Assembly: GCA_025359205.1 (NCBI GenBank)
Contig: JANYHD010000026.1
Coordinates: 95,871 to 159,870 of the forward strand
DNA length: 64,000 nucleotides
DNA from: Gammaproteobacteria bacterium
Lineage (GTDB): Bacteria; Pseudomonadota; Gammaproteobacteria; Steroidobacterales; Steroidobacteraceae
Direction of reading: 5' to 3'
The notes under the pieces are model-generated. The model was given only the letters and a program-made list of their open reading frames with translations. It was not told the origin of the DNA and did no database searches. A program made the position numbers and the translations under genes. Below, in pieces: positions 43,831 to 51,596 of this stretch (its first letter is position 1; each line of letters begins with the position of its first letter).

Positions 43831-44999
43831 GCGCTTCGCTGGTAGAGCTCGCGCCCGATCAGCAGGCGGCGCACTTCCTGCGTGCCCGCTCCAATCTCGT
43901 AGAGCTTGGCGTCGCGTAACAGGCGCCCGGCCGGGTAGTCATTGATGTAGCCATTGCCGCCCAGGATCTGGATCGCCTCAAGACCGGCAAAGGTCGCCTT
44001 TTCGGCGGCAAACAGCACCGCCGCGGCGGCATCCTGGCGCGTGCACCGACCGGCGTCACAGGCGCGGCCCACGGCATAAACAAAGGCGCGCGCCGCGTTG
44101 AGATTCGTGTACAGGTCAGCGATCTTGGCCTGGATGAGCTGGAATGTGCCGATCGCCTCGCCGAACTGCCGGCGTTCGTGCACGTAGGGCAGCACCAGGT
44201 CGAGTACGGCAGCCATGATGCCGAGCGGGCCCGCAGCCAACACGGCGCGTTCGTAGTCCAAACCGCTCATGAGCACGCGTACGCCGCGATCGCGTTCGCC
44301 CAACAGGTTTTCCGCCGGCACGAAGCAGTCCTCGAACACCAATTCGCCCGTGTCCGACCCACGCATACCCAGCTTGTCGAGCTTCTGCGCGCTCGAGAAT
44401 CCAGGAAACCCCTTCTCGACGACGAAGGCCGTGATGCCCTTGGAGCCTGCGGCAGGGGAGGTCTTGGCGTAGACGACGACGACGTCGGCAGCAGGCCCAT
44501 TGGTGATCCACATCTTGCGGCCCGTCAGCACGAACCCGTCGCCGCGCGGCTCGGCGCGCAACTGCATCGAAACCACGTCAGAGCCCGCGCCGGGCTCGGA
44601 CATGGCCAGCGCACCGATTTTCTCCCCGCTGACGAGGCCGGGCAGGTAGCGATCACGCTGCGCGTCGTTGCCATTGAGCCGCAACTGGTTCACGCACAGG
44701 TTCGAATGCGCCCCATAGGACAGGCCGACGGAGGCGGAAGCGCGCGAAATCTCTTCCATGGCGACGATGTGCGCCAGGTAGCCGAGGTCAGCACCACCCC
44801 AGCGTTCCGGCACCGTGAGGCCCAGCAGGCCCTGTTCGCCGAGGCGGCGCCACAGCGGCACGGGAAACTGGTTGTTGCGGTCGATTTCGTCGGCGAGCGG
44901 GGCGATCTCGGCCCGGGCGAAGCGGCGGACTTGCGCGCGCACCTCGTCGAGGGTCTCGCCCAGGCCAAAATCGAATTCGCAGTTGTCGGCGACGGACAT
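43827..44999 (-). CDS. liuA: isovaleryl-CoA dehydrogenase
   Basis: 390 aa acyl-CoA dehydrogenase. The catalytic Glu is at the isovaleryl-CoA dehydrogenase-specific site in [17 protein letters not shown]; the usual C-terminal site reads [18 protein letters not shown] and lacks that Glu position. FAD-binding motifs are [16 protein letters not shown] and [19 protein letters not shown]. It oxidises isovaleryl-CoA in leucine breakdown. First gene of the minus-strand operon, divergent from liuB across 66 bp. Normally liuA stands in the same operon as liuB and liuD; here it is split to the other strand. Confidence 0.93.
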   Translation of the reverse strand: MSVADNCEFDFGLGETLDEVRAQVRRFARAEIAPLADEIDRNNQFPVPLWRRLGEQGLLGLTVPERWGGADLGYLAHIVAMEEISRASASVGLSYGAHSNLCVNQLRLNGNDAQRDRYLPGLVSGEKIGALAMSEPGAGSDVVSMQLRAEPRGDGFVLTGRKMWITNGPAADVVVVYAKTSPAAGSKGITAFVVEKGFPGFSSAQKLDKLGMRGSDTGELVFEDCFVPAENLLGERDRGVRVLMSGLDYERAVLAAGPLGIMAAVLDLVLPYVHERRQFGEAIGTFQLIQAKIADLYTNLNAARAFVYAVGRACDAGRCTRQDAAAAVLFAAEKATFAGLEAIQILGGNGYINDYPAGRLLRDAKLYEIGAGTQEVRRLLIGRELYQRSA

Positions 45000-45017
45000 G
45001 GGTTTGCCCCACTGGCA

Positions 45018-45033
45018 ATAATAGTGCTATTAT
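45018..45033. promoter_or_regulatory. perfect 16-bp palindrome in the liuA/liuB intergenic region
   Basis: ATAATAG-TG-CTATTAT is a perfect 7-2-7 inverted repeat, AT-rich in a GC-rich genome, midway between the divergent starts at 44999 and 45066. A related partial copy (CTATTAGTGC) occurs at 45046-45055. It is placed to act as an operator for both operons, probably for the GntR protein encoded at 43105-43830 (inference). Confidence 0.65.
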
Positions 45034-45065
45034 CGGACAATCGGACTATTAGTGCAAGGCCTGCC

Positions 45066-46673
45066 ATGCCCGCGATCGAATCCCGCCTGGATCCCCGCAG
45101 CGCCGAATTCCGCGCCAACCGGCACGCCATGGAGCCATTGGTCACCGAACTGCAAGCCCGCCTGGCCGCTGCTGCGCTCGGGGGCGGCGAGACCACCCGC
45201 GCCCGCCATGTGGCCCGCGGCAAGCTGCTGCCGCGCCAACGGGTCGAAATGCTGCTGGACCCCGGCACGCCCTGGCTTGAGTTCTCGCAGCTCGCCGCCA
45301 ACGGCCTGTATCACAACGAAGCCCCGGGGGCTGGGCTCATCACCGGCATCGGCCGCGTGGCTGGCCGCGAGTGCCTCATCGTGTGCAATGACGCCACGGT
45401 CAAGGGTGGCACGTACTATCCAATGACGGTCAAGAAGCACCTGCGAGCGCAGGAAATCGCCCGTGAAAACCGGCTGCCCTGCGTGTACCTCATCGACTCG
45501 GGCGGTGCGCACCTGCCCAGCCAGGACGAAGTCTTCCCCGACCGCGATCACTTCGGACGCATCTTCTACAACCAGGCCACCATGTCGGCGGCCGGCATCC
45601 CGCAGATCGCGCTGGTGATGGGCAGCTGCACGGCTGGCGGCGCCTATGTGCCTGCGATGAGCGATGAGTCGATCATCGTGCGCGAGCAGGGCACCATCTT
45701 TCTGGGCGGGCCACCGCTGGTGAAGGCTGCCACCGGCGAGGAAGTGAGCGCCGAAGACCTGGGCGGCGGCGACGTGCACACGCGCCTGTCGGGTGTCGTC
45801 GACCACCTGGCCGATAACGATGCGCACGCCCTCGGCATCGCGCGCCGCATCGTCGCCGGATTGAATCTCCCGCGCGCAGACGCCAGCGGCTTTGCTGTGC
45901 CCACCGAGCCGAACTATGCTGCGGACGAGCTTTACGGCCTCGTTTCCGCCGACCCGCGCAAGCCTTTCGAGGTACGCGAAATCATTGCGCGCATCGTCGA
46001 TGCGAGTGACTTCGACGAATGGAAGACGCGCTACGGCAGCACCCTGGTTACCGGCTTCGCACGCATCTGGGGCATGAGCGTCGGCATCGTGGCCAATAAC
46101 GGCATCCTGTTTTCCGAATCCGCCCTCAAGGGCACCCATTTCATCGAGCTGTGCTGCCAGCGCCGGATCCCGTTGGTGTTCCTGCAGAACATCACCGGCT
46201 TCATGGTCGGCCGTAAGTACGAGAACGAGGGCATCGCCAAGCACGGTGCCAAGATGGTGACTGCCGTTGCCTGCGCCCAGGTGCCCAAGCTCACCGTCAT
46301 CGTGGGCGGCAGCTTCGGCGCGGGTAACTACGGCATGTGCGGGCGGGCGTACTCGCCGCGCTTCCTGTGGATGTGGCCTAACGCGCGCATCAGCGTCATG
46401 GGCGGCGAGCAGGCCGCCAACGTGCTCGCGCGCGTCCGGCGCGATGCCCTGGAGGCCAAGGGCCAGGCCTGGAGCGAGGCGGAAGAGGCCGCCTTCACGG
46501 CGCCGATCCGCGCACAATATGATCGCCAGGGGCATCCCTACTATGCGACGGCGCGGCTCTGGGATGACGGCGTGATCGACCCTGTAGACACGCGGCGGGT
46601 GCTGGCACTTGGCCTGGCAGCCGCGCACAACGCACCGATTCCGGAAACGCGCTTCGGCGTGTTCAGGATGTAA
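45066..46673 (+). CDS. liuB: methylcrotonyl-CoA carboxylase, carboxyltransferase (beta) subunit
   Basis: 535 aa. Carboxyltransferase fold: [23 protein letters not shown] at the N-terminus, [54 protein letters not shown] and [25 protein letters not shown], which are MCC beta-specific. It transfers carboxyl from biotin to 3-methylcrotonyl-CoA in leucine degradation. The frame is open far upstream, but the ATG at 45066 gives the family N-terminus and follows the promoter region. Nine bases separate it from liuD. Confidence 0.95.
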   Translation: MPAIESRLDPRSAEFRANRHAMEPLVTELQARLAAAALGGGETTRARHVARGKLLPRQRVEMLLDPGTPWLEFSQLAANGLYHNEAPGAGLITGIGRVAGRECLIVCNDATVKGGTYYPMTVKKHLRAQEIARENRLPCVYLIDSGGAHLPSQDEVFPDRDHFGRIFYNQATMSAAGIPQIALVMGSCTAGGAYVPAMSDESIIVREQGTIFLGGPPLVKAATGEEVSAEDLGGGDVHTRLSGVVDHLADNDAHALGIARRIVAGLNLPRADASGFAVPTEPNYAADELYGLVSADPRKPFEVREIIARIVDASDFDEWKTRYGSTLVTGFARIWGMSVGIVANNGILFSESALKGTHFIELCCQRRIPLVFLQNITGFMVGRKYENEGIAKHGAKMVTAVACAQVPKLTVIVGGSFGAGNYGMCGRAYSPRFLWMWPNARISVMGGEQAANVLARVRRDALEAKGQAWSEAEEAAFTAPIRAQYDRQGHPYYATARLWDDGVIDPVDTRRVLALGLAAAHNAPIPETRFGVFRM

Positions 46674-46682
46674 GGTCGGCGC

Positions 46683-48674
46683 ATGCTGCCGTACACCAGC
46701 CTGATGATTGCCAATCGCGGCGAGATCGCCTGCCGCATTGCGCGCACCGCGCGCCGCCTGGGCCTGCGCACTGTGGCCGTGTTTTCGGACGCCGATGCCG
46801 CTGCGCGGCATGTGGCCGCATGTGATGTGGCCATCGCAATTGGTGGCCATACGCCTGCCGAGAGCTACCTGCGCGTCGATGCGATCATCGACGCGGCACG
46901 CAGCAGCGGCGCGCAGGCGATACACCCGGGCTACGGTTTTCTTTCCGAGAACGCAGAATTTGCCGAGCACTGCCAGCGAAATGACCTCATCTTCGTAGGC
47001 CCGCCCGCAGCGGCAATCCGCGCCATGGGCTCCAAGTCCGCGGCCAAGACGCTCATGGAGCGCGCTGGCGTGCCACTTACGCCCGGCTACCACGGCGACA
47101 ACCAGGACGCTCGCTTCCTGCAGCACGAGGCGGGACGGCTGGGTTACCCGGTCCTCATCAAGGCCAGCGCCGGCGGCGGAGGGCGCGGCATGCGGCGCGT
47201 CGATCGGCCGGCGGACTTTGCCGCCGCGCTCGCCAGCTGCAAGCGCGAAGCGGGCGCCAGCTTTGGGGATGAGCGCGTGCTGGTGGAGAAGTACCTGCTG
47301 CGGCCACGTCATATTGAGATCCAGGTGTTCGCCGACACGCATGGTCATTGCCTGTACCTGGGTGAGCGCGATTGTTCCGTGCAACGGCGTCACCAGAAGG
47401 TGCTGGAGGAAGCGCCCGCTCCCGGCATGACGACCGCTCGGCGCGCCGCCATGGGTGCCGCGGCTGTTGCTGCCGCGAGCGCCGTGGGCTACGTCGGAGC
47501 GGGCACCGTGGAATTCATCGTTGCACCCAGTGGCGAGTTCTACTTCATGGAAATGAATACGCGGCTGCAGGTTGAGCACCCGGTGACGGAGATGATCACG
47601 GGGCTCGACCTGGTTGAGTGGCAATTGCGCGTGGCCGCCGCAGAACCACTGCCCCTGACGCAGGAACAGGTGGTTCTCAATGGTCACGCGCTCGAGGCGC
47701 GCATCTACGCCGAGGATCCCGCCCGCGACTTCCTGCCATCGATCGGCCGCCTGGATTATCTCGCGACGCCAGAGCCATCGGAGCACGTGCGCATCGACAC
47801 GGGTGTCGGGCGCGGCGACCAGATATCACCGTTCTACGACTCCATGATCGCGAAGCTGATCGTTTGGGGCGCAAATCGCGACCAGGCCTTGCAGCGCATG
47901 CGCGCGGCACTTGATCTATACCGGATCGTCGGCGTTGCCAACAATGTCGCCTTCCTGCAGCGGCTGATCGCCTCACCCGCATTCAGCCATGCTGAGCTTG
48001 ATACGGCGCTGATCGAACGCGAGAGCGGATGGCTGTTCCCGGCCGTGGAGCCGCCACCCCGCGATATCTGGCTTGCCGCAGCCGTAGCCACACTGCGGCG
48101 GATTCAAACCGGAGCCAACGGCTCACCCTGGGACACAAGTGATGGCTGGCGCCTCGGCGCACGCGCACAACGCGATCTGGTGCTGCGCGCCGGCGCAGTG
48201 ACGATGAGCATTGGCGTGCAGTATCTTGCCACTGGATGGGCGCTGACAGTTGATGACGAGGTCGTTACTGCCTCATGCGGCCCGGGCGCAGCTTTGGACA
48301 CGGACTTCAGCCTGATGCTCGATGGCTTGCAGCGCTCAGTTACAGCAGTGCATGCCGGCGGCCGCATACACGTCTTCATGAATGGCCGCCGCGACGTACT
48401 CGAGCACCTGGACCCGCTGACCACCGCCGCCGCAACGACCACCGGCCCGACGGGGCTGCGTGCGCCGATGCCTGGGCGTGTGATCGCACTGTTTGCAAGC
48501 CCCGGCGCCGAGGTGCCCAGGGGCGCCGCGCTGCTCGTCATGGAAGCCATGAAGATTGAACATACCATCGTGGCTCCCAGCGCCGGCACGCTGCGATCAT
48601 ATAAAGTGGCGGTCGGGGACCAGGTGGGCGAAGGCACCGAGCTGGTCGACTTTGTTCCCGCTCCTTCCAAGTAG
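46683..48674 (+). CDS. liuD: methylcrotonyl-CoA carboxylase, biotin carboxylase/BCCP (alpha) subunit
   Basis: 663 aa. Biotin carboxylase domain residues 1-445: MIANRGEIACRIARTARRLG, IHPGYGFLSENAEFAEHC, the ATP-grasp loop KASAGGGGRGMRRV, ERDCSVQRRHQKVLEEAPAP and MNTRLQVEHPVTEMITG. The C-terminal biotinyl domain has the acceptor Lys624 in VMEAMKIEHT. Together with LiuB it forms the carboxylase. The genes for the next steps, methylglutaconyl-CoA hydratase (liuC) and HMG-CoA lyase (liuE), are not in this window. Confidence 0.95.
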   Translation: MLPYTSLMIANRGEIACRIARTARRLGLRTVAVFSDADAAARHVAACDVAIAIGGHTPAESYLRVDAIIDAARSSGAQAIHPGYGFLSENAEFAEHCQRNDLIFVGPPAAAIRAMGSKSAAKTLMERAGVPLTPGYHGDNQDARFLQHEAGRLGYPVLIKASAGGGGRGMRRVDRPADFAAALASCKREAGASFGDERVLVEKYLLRPRHIEIQVFADTHGHCLYLGERDCSVQRRHQKVLEEAPAPGMTTARRAAMGAAAVAAASAVGYVGAGTVEFIVAPSGEFYFMEMNTRLQVEHPVTEMITGLDLVEWQLRVAAAEPLPLTQEQVVLNGHALEARIYAEDPARDFLPSIGRLDYLATPEPSEHVRIDTGVGRGDQISPFYDSMIAKLIVWGANRDQALQRMRAALDLYRIVGVANNVAFLQRLIASPAFSHAELDTALIERESGWLFPAVEPPPRDIWLAAAVATLRRIQTGANGSPWDTSDGWRLGARAQRDLVLRAGAVTMSIGVQYLATGWALTVDDEVVTASCGPGAALDTDFSLMLDGLQRSVTAVHAGGRIHVFMNGRRDVLEHLDPLTTAAATTTGPTGLRAPMPGRVIALFASPGAEVPRGAALLVMEAMKIEHTIVAPSAGTLRSYKVAVGDQVGEGTELVDFVPAPSK

Positions 48675-48701
48675 ATTTCATCCACACTATGGAATTTCAG
48701 T

Positions 48702-49196
48702 ATGGCGATTTCCGGTGAACTCTACCGGCAACTGGGCCGTGCCTCGGCGGGTGCGGTGTCAGTGGTGGCCACTTATGAAGAGGACAGTGAGGCCGTTGTG
48801 GGTCTTACTATCTCTTCCTACGTCACGCTTTCCTACGAACCGCCTCTGGTGATGTATGCGATCCAACGCCACACGGCGAGTTACTCGCCCATGGTGACTT
48901 GCCGGTCGTTCGGCATCAGCCTGCTCGCGGCCGGACAGTCCGGTATCGCGCGCCACTTTGCCCAGCCCCGCCGCGAACGGGGCACGCAGATGCCGTTTGA
49001 CACTGGCGCGCATGTGCGGGTGCCGCTGATTCCACAGGCGCTGGCGCAGATCGAATGTGTCACCAACGAGGTCTTCATGAGCGGCGATCACGCCATCGTC
49101 GTGGGGCTGGTGGAAGCGGCGCGCACCCGTGAGGGTGAACCCTTGCTCTATTTCGGCCGTCAGTACGGGATATTCGCGCCGCTCCCGGGGCGCTGA
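48702..49196 (+). CDS. flavin reductase family protein
   Basis: 164 aa FMN-binding split-barrel reductase: RASAGAVSVVATYEEDSEAVVGLTISSYVTLSYEPPLVMYAI is the typical flavin-binding part, and GDHAIVVGLVEAARTREGEPLLYFGRQYG the conserved C-terminus. Such proteins supply reduced FMN to a partner monooxygenase. No obvious flavin-dependent monooxygenase is encoded next to it. It lies 27 bp after liuD, in the same direction. Confidence 0.88.
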   Translation: MAISGELYRQLGRASAGAVSVVATYEEDSEAVVGLTISSYVTLSYEPPLVMYAIQRHTASYSPMVTCRSFGISLLAAGQSGIARHFAQPRRERGTQMPFDTGAHVRVPLIPQALAQIECVTNEVFMSGDHAIVVGLVEAARTREGEPLLYFGRQYGIFAPLPGR

Positions 49197-49209
49197 GCGG
49201 TTAGCACCC

Positions 49210-50286
49210 ATGGCCGTGGCGCAGCCGGTGCGGATCAGGATCGACCTTGCAGCCCTCGCCGCGAACTACGCGCAACTGCGCAGCCGCGCGGTGGGCGCCG
49301 AAGTCGCCGCCGTCGTCAAGGCAAACGCCTATGGACTCGGCATGGGTCCGGTAGCAGCCCGCCTGGCGGAGGTGGGGTGCCGCACGTACTTCGTAGGCAC
49401 GGTGACCGAAGGACTGGAACTGCGTCAACTGCAGGCTGCAGCGCGGATCTTCGTCCTGAACGAGTTGTCTGCCGGCTCCGCGGCGCTGTATCTGCACCAT
49501 CAGCTCCTGCCCGTGCTCAACTCGATGGACGAAGTGCGCACCTGGGCTACACGCGGTGCGGGTGCCCCCGCAGCCCTGCAGATCGACACGGGTATGACCC
49601 GCGCCGGACTCTCGGCTGCCGACGTTACGGTGGCGTGCGCGGACGGCAAGCTGTGCCAGGCACTCAAGCTGGTGCTGCTCATGAGTCATCTCGCCTGCGC
49701 CGACGACCCCGGCCACGCACTGAACCAGCAACAGCTCGGGCAATTCAATGCACTGCGCGAACACTGGCCAGACGTCCCCTGGAGCATCGCGAATTCCGCG
49801 GGGATATTCCTGGGGCCAGACTTTCACGGTGACCTGGTCAGGCCGGGCATTGCGCTCTACGGCGGCCGGCCCGGCGCCAGCGGCGACAACCCGATGCAGG
49901 AAGTGGTGCGGCTGGAGAGCCGTGTCCTGCAGGTGCGCCAGCTCACGCACCGGGTCAGCGTGGGTTATGGCGCGACCCAGACGCTCGCGCCACCTGCACG
50001 CGTCGCCACAGTAGGGATTGGCTATGCAGATGGGTATCCACGATCGCTCGGCGGCCGTGGCTGCGCCATGTGGCAGGGCCAGCGTGCACCCGTGGCCGGC
50101 CGCGTCTCTATGGATTTGCTCACATTGGACGTTTCAGCCGCTGGCTTTGCCGATTTGGCCGTCGGCGACTGGGTTACGCTGATCGGCAAGGGCCTGGCGC
50201 TCGAAGACGTCGCGGCGGCAGCGGGCACGGTCAACTATGAGTTGCTGACCAGTCTCTCCAGGCGCGCCGACCGCAACTATCGTTGA
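49210..50286 (+). CDS. alr: alanine racemase
   Basis: 358 aa, fold-type III PLP enzyme. RIRIDLAALAANYAQLRSRA, PLP Lys37 in AAVVKANAYGLG, the second catalytic residue in HRVSVGYGATQT, and GRVSMDLLTLDVS are diagnostic. It makes D-alanine for peptidoglycan or takes part in amino acid catabolism. ATG 49210 is used; the frame is open into the previous gene. Location between flavin reductase and an acyl-CoA dehydrogenase in a branched-chain catabolic run is unusual and may indicate a catabolic copy or another amino acid substrate. Confidence 0.92.
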   Translation: MAVAQPVRIRIDLAALAANYAQLRSRAVGAEVAAVVKANAYGLGMGPVAARLAEVGCRTYFVGTVTEGLELRQLQAAARIFVLNELSAGSAALYLHHQLLPVLNSMDEVRTWATRGAGAPAALQIDTGMTRAGLSAADVTVACADGKLCQALKLVLLMSHLACADDPGHALNQQQLGQFNALREHWPDVPWSIANSAGIFLGPDFHGDLVRPGIALYGGRPGASGDNPMQEVVRLESRVLQVRQLTHRVSVGYGATQTLAPPARVATVGIGYADGYPRSLGGRGCAMWQGQRAPVAGRVSMDLLTLDVSAAGFADLAVGDWVTLIGKGLALEDVAAAAGTVNYELLTSLSRRADRNYR

Positions 50287-50333
50287 AGCGCACGACAACT
50301 TAACATGAGCGCCAACTTCGAGGTGCATGCAAC

Positions 50334-51479
50334 ATGAACGAACCGCGCCCGCCCTGGATGGACGATGAACTCGAGGCGCTGCGTGATGCAGTAGCAAAGT
50401 TCGCCGCGGCGGAAATGTTGCCGCACGATGCCGCCTGGCGCGCGCAACACCACGTCGGCAAGGACATCTGGCGACGCGCGGGCGAGATGGGCCTGTTGTG
50501 CACAGACATACCGACGCAGTACGGTGGCGCGGGTGGTGATTTTCGCCACGAAGCGGTCATCTATGAGGAATTGAATCGCCGGGGACTGAGCGGGTTCGGC
50601 CAGGGGGTGCACAGCATTGCCGCCCACTACCTGCTCAATCACGGCACTGAAGAGCAGAAGCTGCGGCTGCTCCCGCGAATGGCCCGCGGCGAATTCATCG
50701 GCGCGATCGGCATCACCGAGCTGGGCGCCGGCTCGGACATGAAAGGCATCCGCACGCGTGCGGTGCGTGATGGCGATCATTATGTCGTGAGCGGCTCGAA
50801 GATCTTCATCAGCAACGGGTTCCTGGCGGGCCTCATCGCCCTGGTCGTGAAGACCGACAGCGCGCCCGGCTCAAAGAGCGTGTCGCTGCTCATGGTCGAG
50901 ACGCAGGGCTTGCAGGGTTTTCGTGTGGGTCGCGTGCTGGACAAGATGGGCTTGCACGCGCAGGACACTGCCGAGCTCTTTTTCGATGGCGCGCGTGTGC
51001 CGGCCGTGAACCTGTTGGGTGGCGAGGAAGGCAAGGGCATGTACCAGCTGATGAGCGACCTGCCATACGAGCGCATCATCATCGGCGTGTGCGGGGTCGC
51101 GGCGATGGAGGGTGCGTTGGCGGCAACACTCGCGTATACAAAGGAGCGTAAGGCCTTTGGCCAGAGCGTGTATGACTTCCAGAACACCAAATTCCGCCTG
51201 GCGGAGATTGCGACCATCGTGCGCGTGGCGCGCACCTTCATCGATGACTGCATAGTGCGGGTTGCGGCTGGCAAGCTCGACACCGTGACCGCATCCATGG
51301 CCAAGTGGTGGATCTCGGACATGCAGCAGAAGGTGCTGGACGAGTGCGTGCAGCTGCACGGCGGCTACGGCTACATGAATGAATACCTGGTGTGCCGCCT
51401 GTTTGCCGACAGCCGCGTGCAACGCATTTACGGCGGCACCAATGAGATCATGAAAGAGGTCATCGCGCGCGCCCTGTAG
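50334..51479 (+). CDS. acyl-CoA dehydrogenase
   Basis: 381 aa. Flavin and substrate motifs: IGAIGITELGAGSDMKGIRT and SKIFISNGFLAGLIALVVKT. The catalytic Glu is at the common C-terminal position in RIYGGTNEIMKEVIARAL, unlike the isovaleryl enzyme encoded at 43827-44999, so this is a different specificity (short/medium or branched-chain). YERIIIGVCGVAAMEGAL replaces the isovaleryl-specific DYER motif context. 47 bp after alr; last gene of the plus-strand run. Confidence 0.92.
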   Translation: MNEPRPPWMDDELEALRDAVAKFAAAEMLPHDAAWRAQHHVGKDIWRRAGEMGLLCTDIPTQYGGAGGDFRHEAVIYEELNRRGLSGFGQGVHSIAAHYLLNHGTEEQKLRLLPRMARGEFIGAIGITELGAGSDMKGIRTRAVRDGDHYVVSGSKIFISNGFLAGLIALVVKTDSAPGSKSVSLLMVETQGLQGFRVGRVLDKMGLHAQDTAELFFDGARVPAVNLLGGEEGKGMYQLMSDLPYERIIIGVCGVAAMEGALAATLAYTKERKAFGQSVYDFQNTKFRLAEIATIVRVARTFIDDCIVRVAAGKLDTVTASMAKWWISDMQQKVLDECVQLHGGYGYMNEYLVCRLFADSRVQRIYGGTNEIMKEVIARAL

Positions 51480-51596
51480 CCGCAGCGCCCTGGTTCCCCG
51501 TGGCATGGCACGATTGCGGCAGACCGGCGGCGGTGCCGTGTGGTACTTTTACGCAACCCAGCCGGGTGCCGATTGAATCAGGGGGACTCTAAGAGC

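Noticed and set aside
45030..47786. 918-codon open frame on the minus strand across liuB and liuD
   Set aside because: It mirrors two clear carboxylase genes, has a composition typical of antisense frames in GC-rich DNA, and shows no domain.
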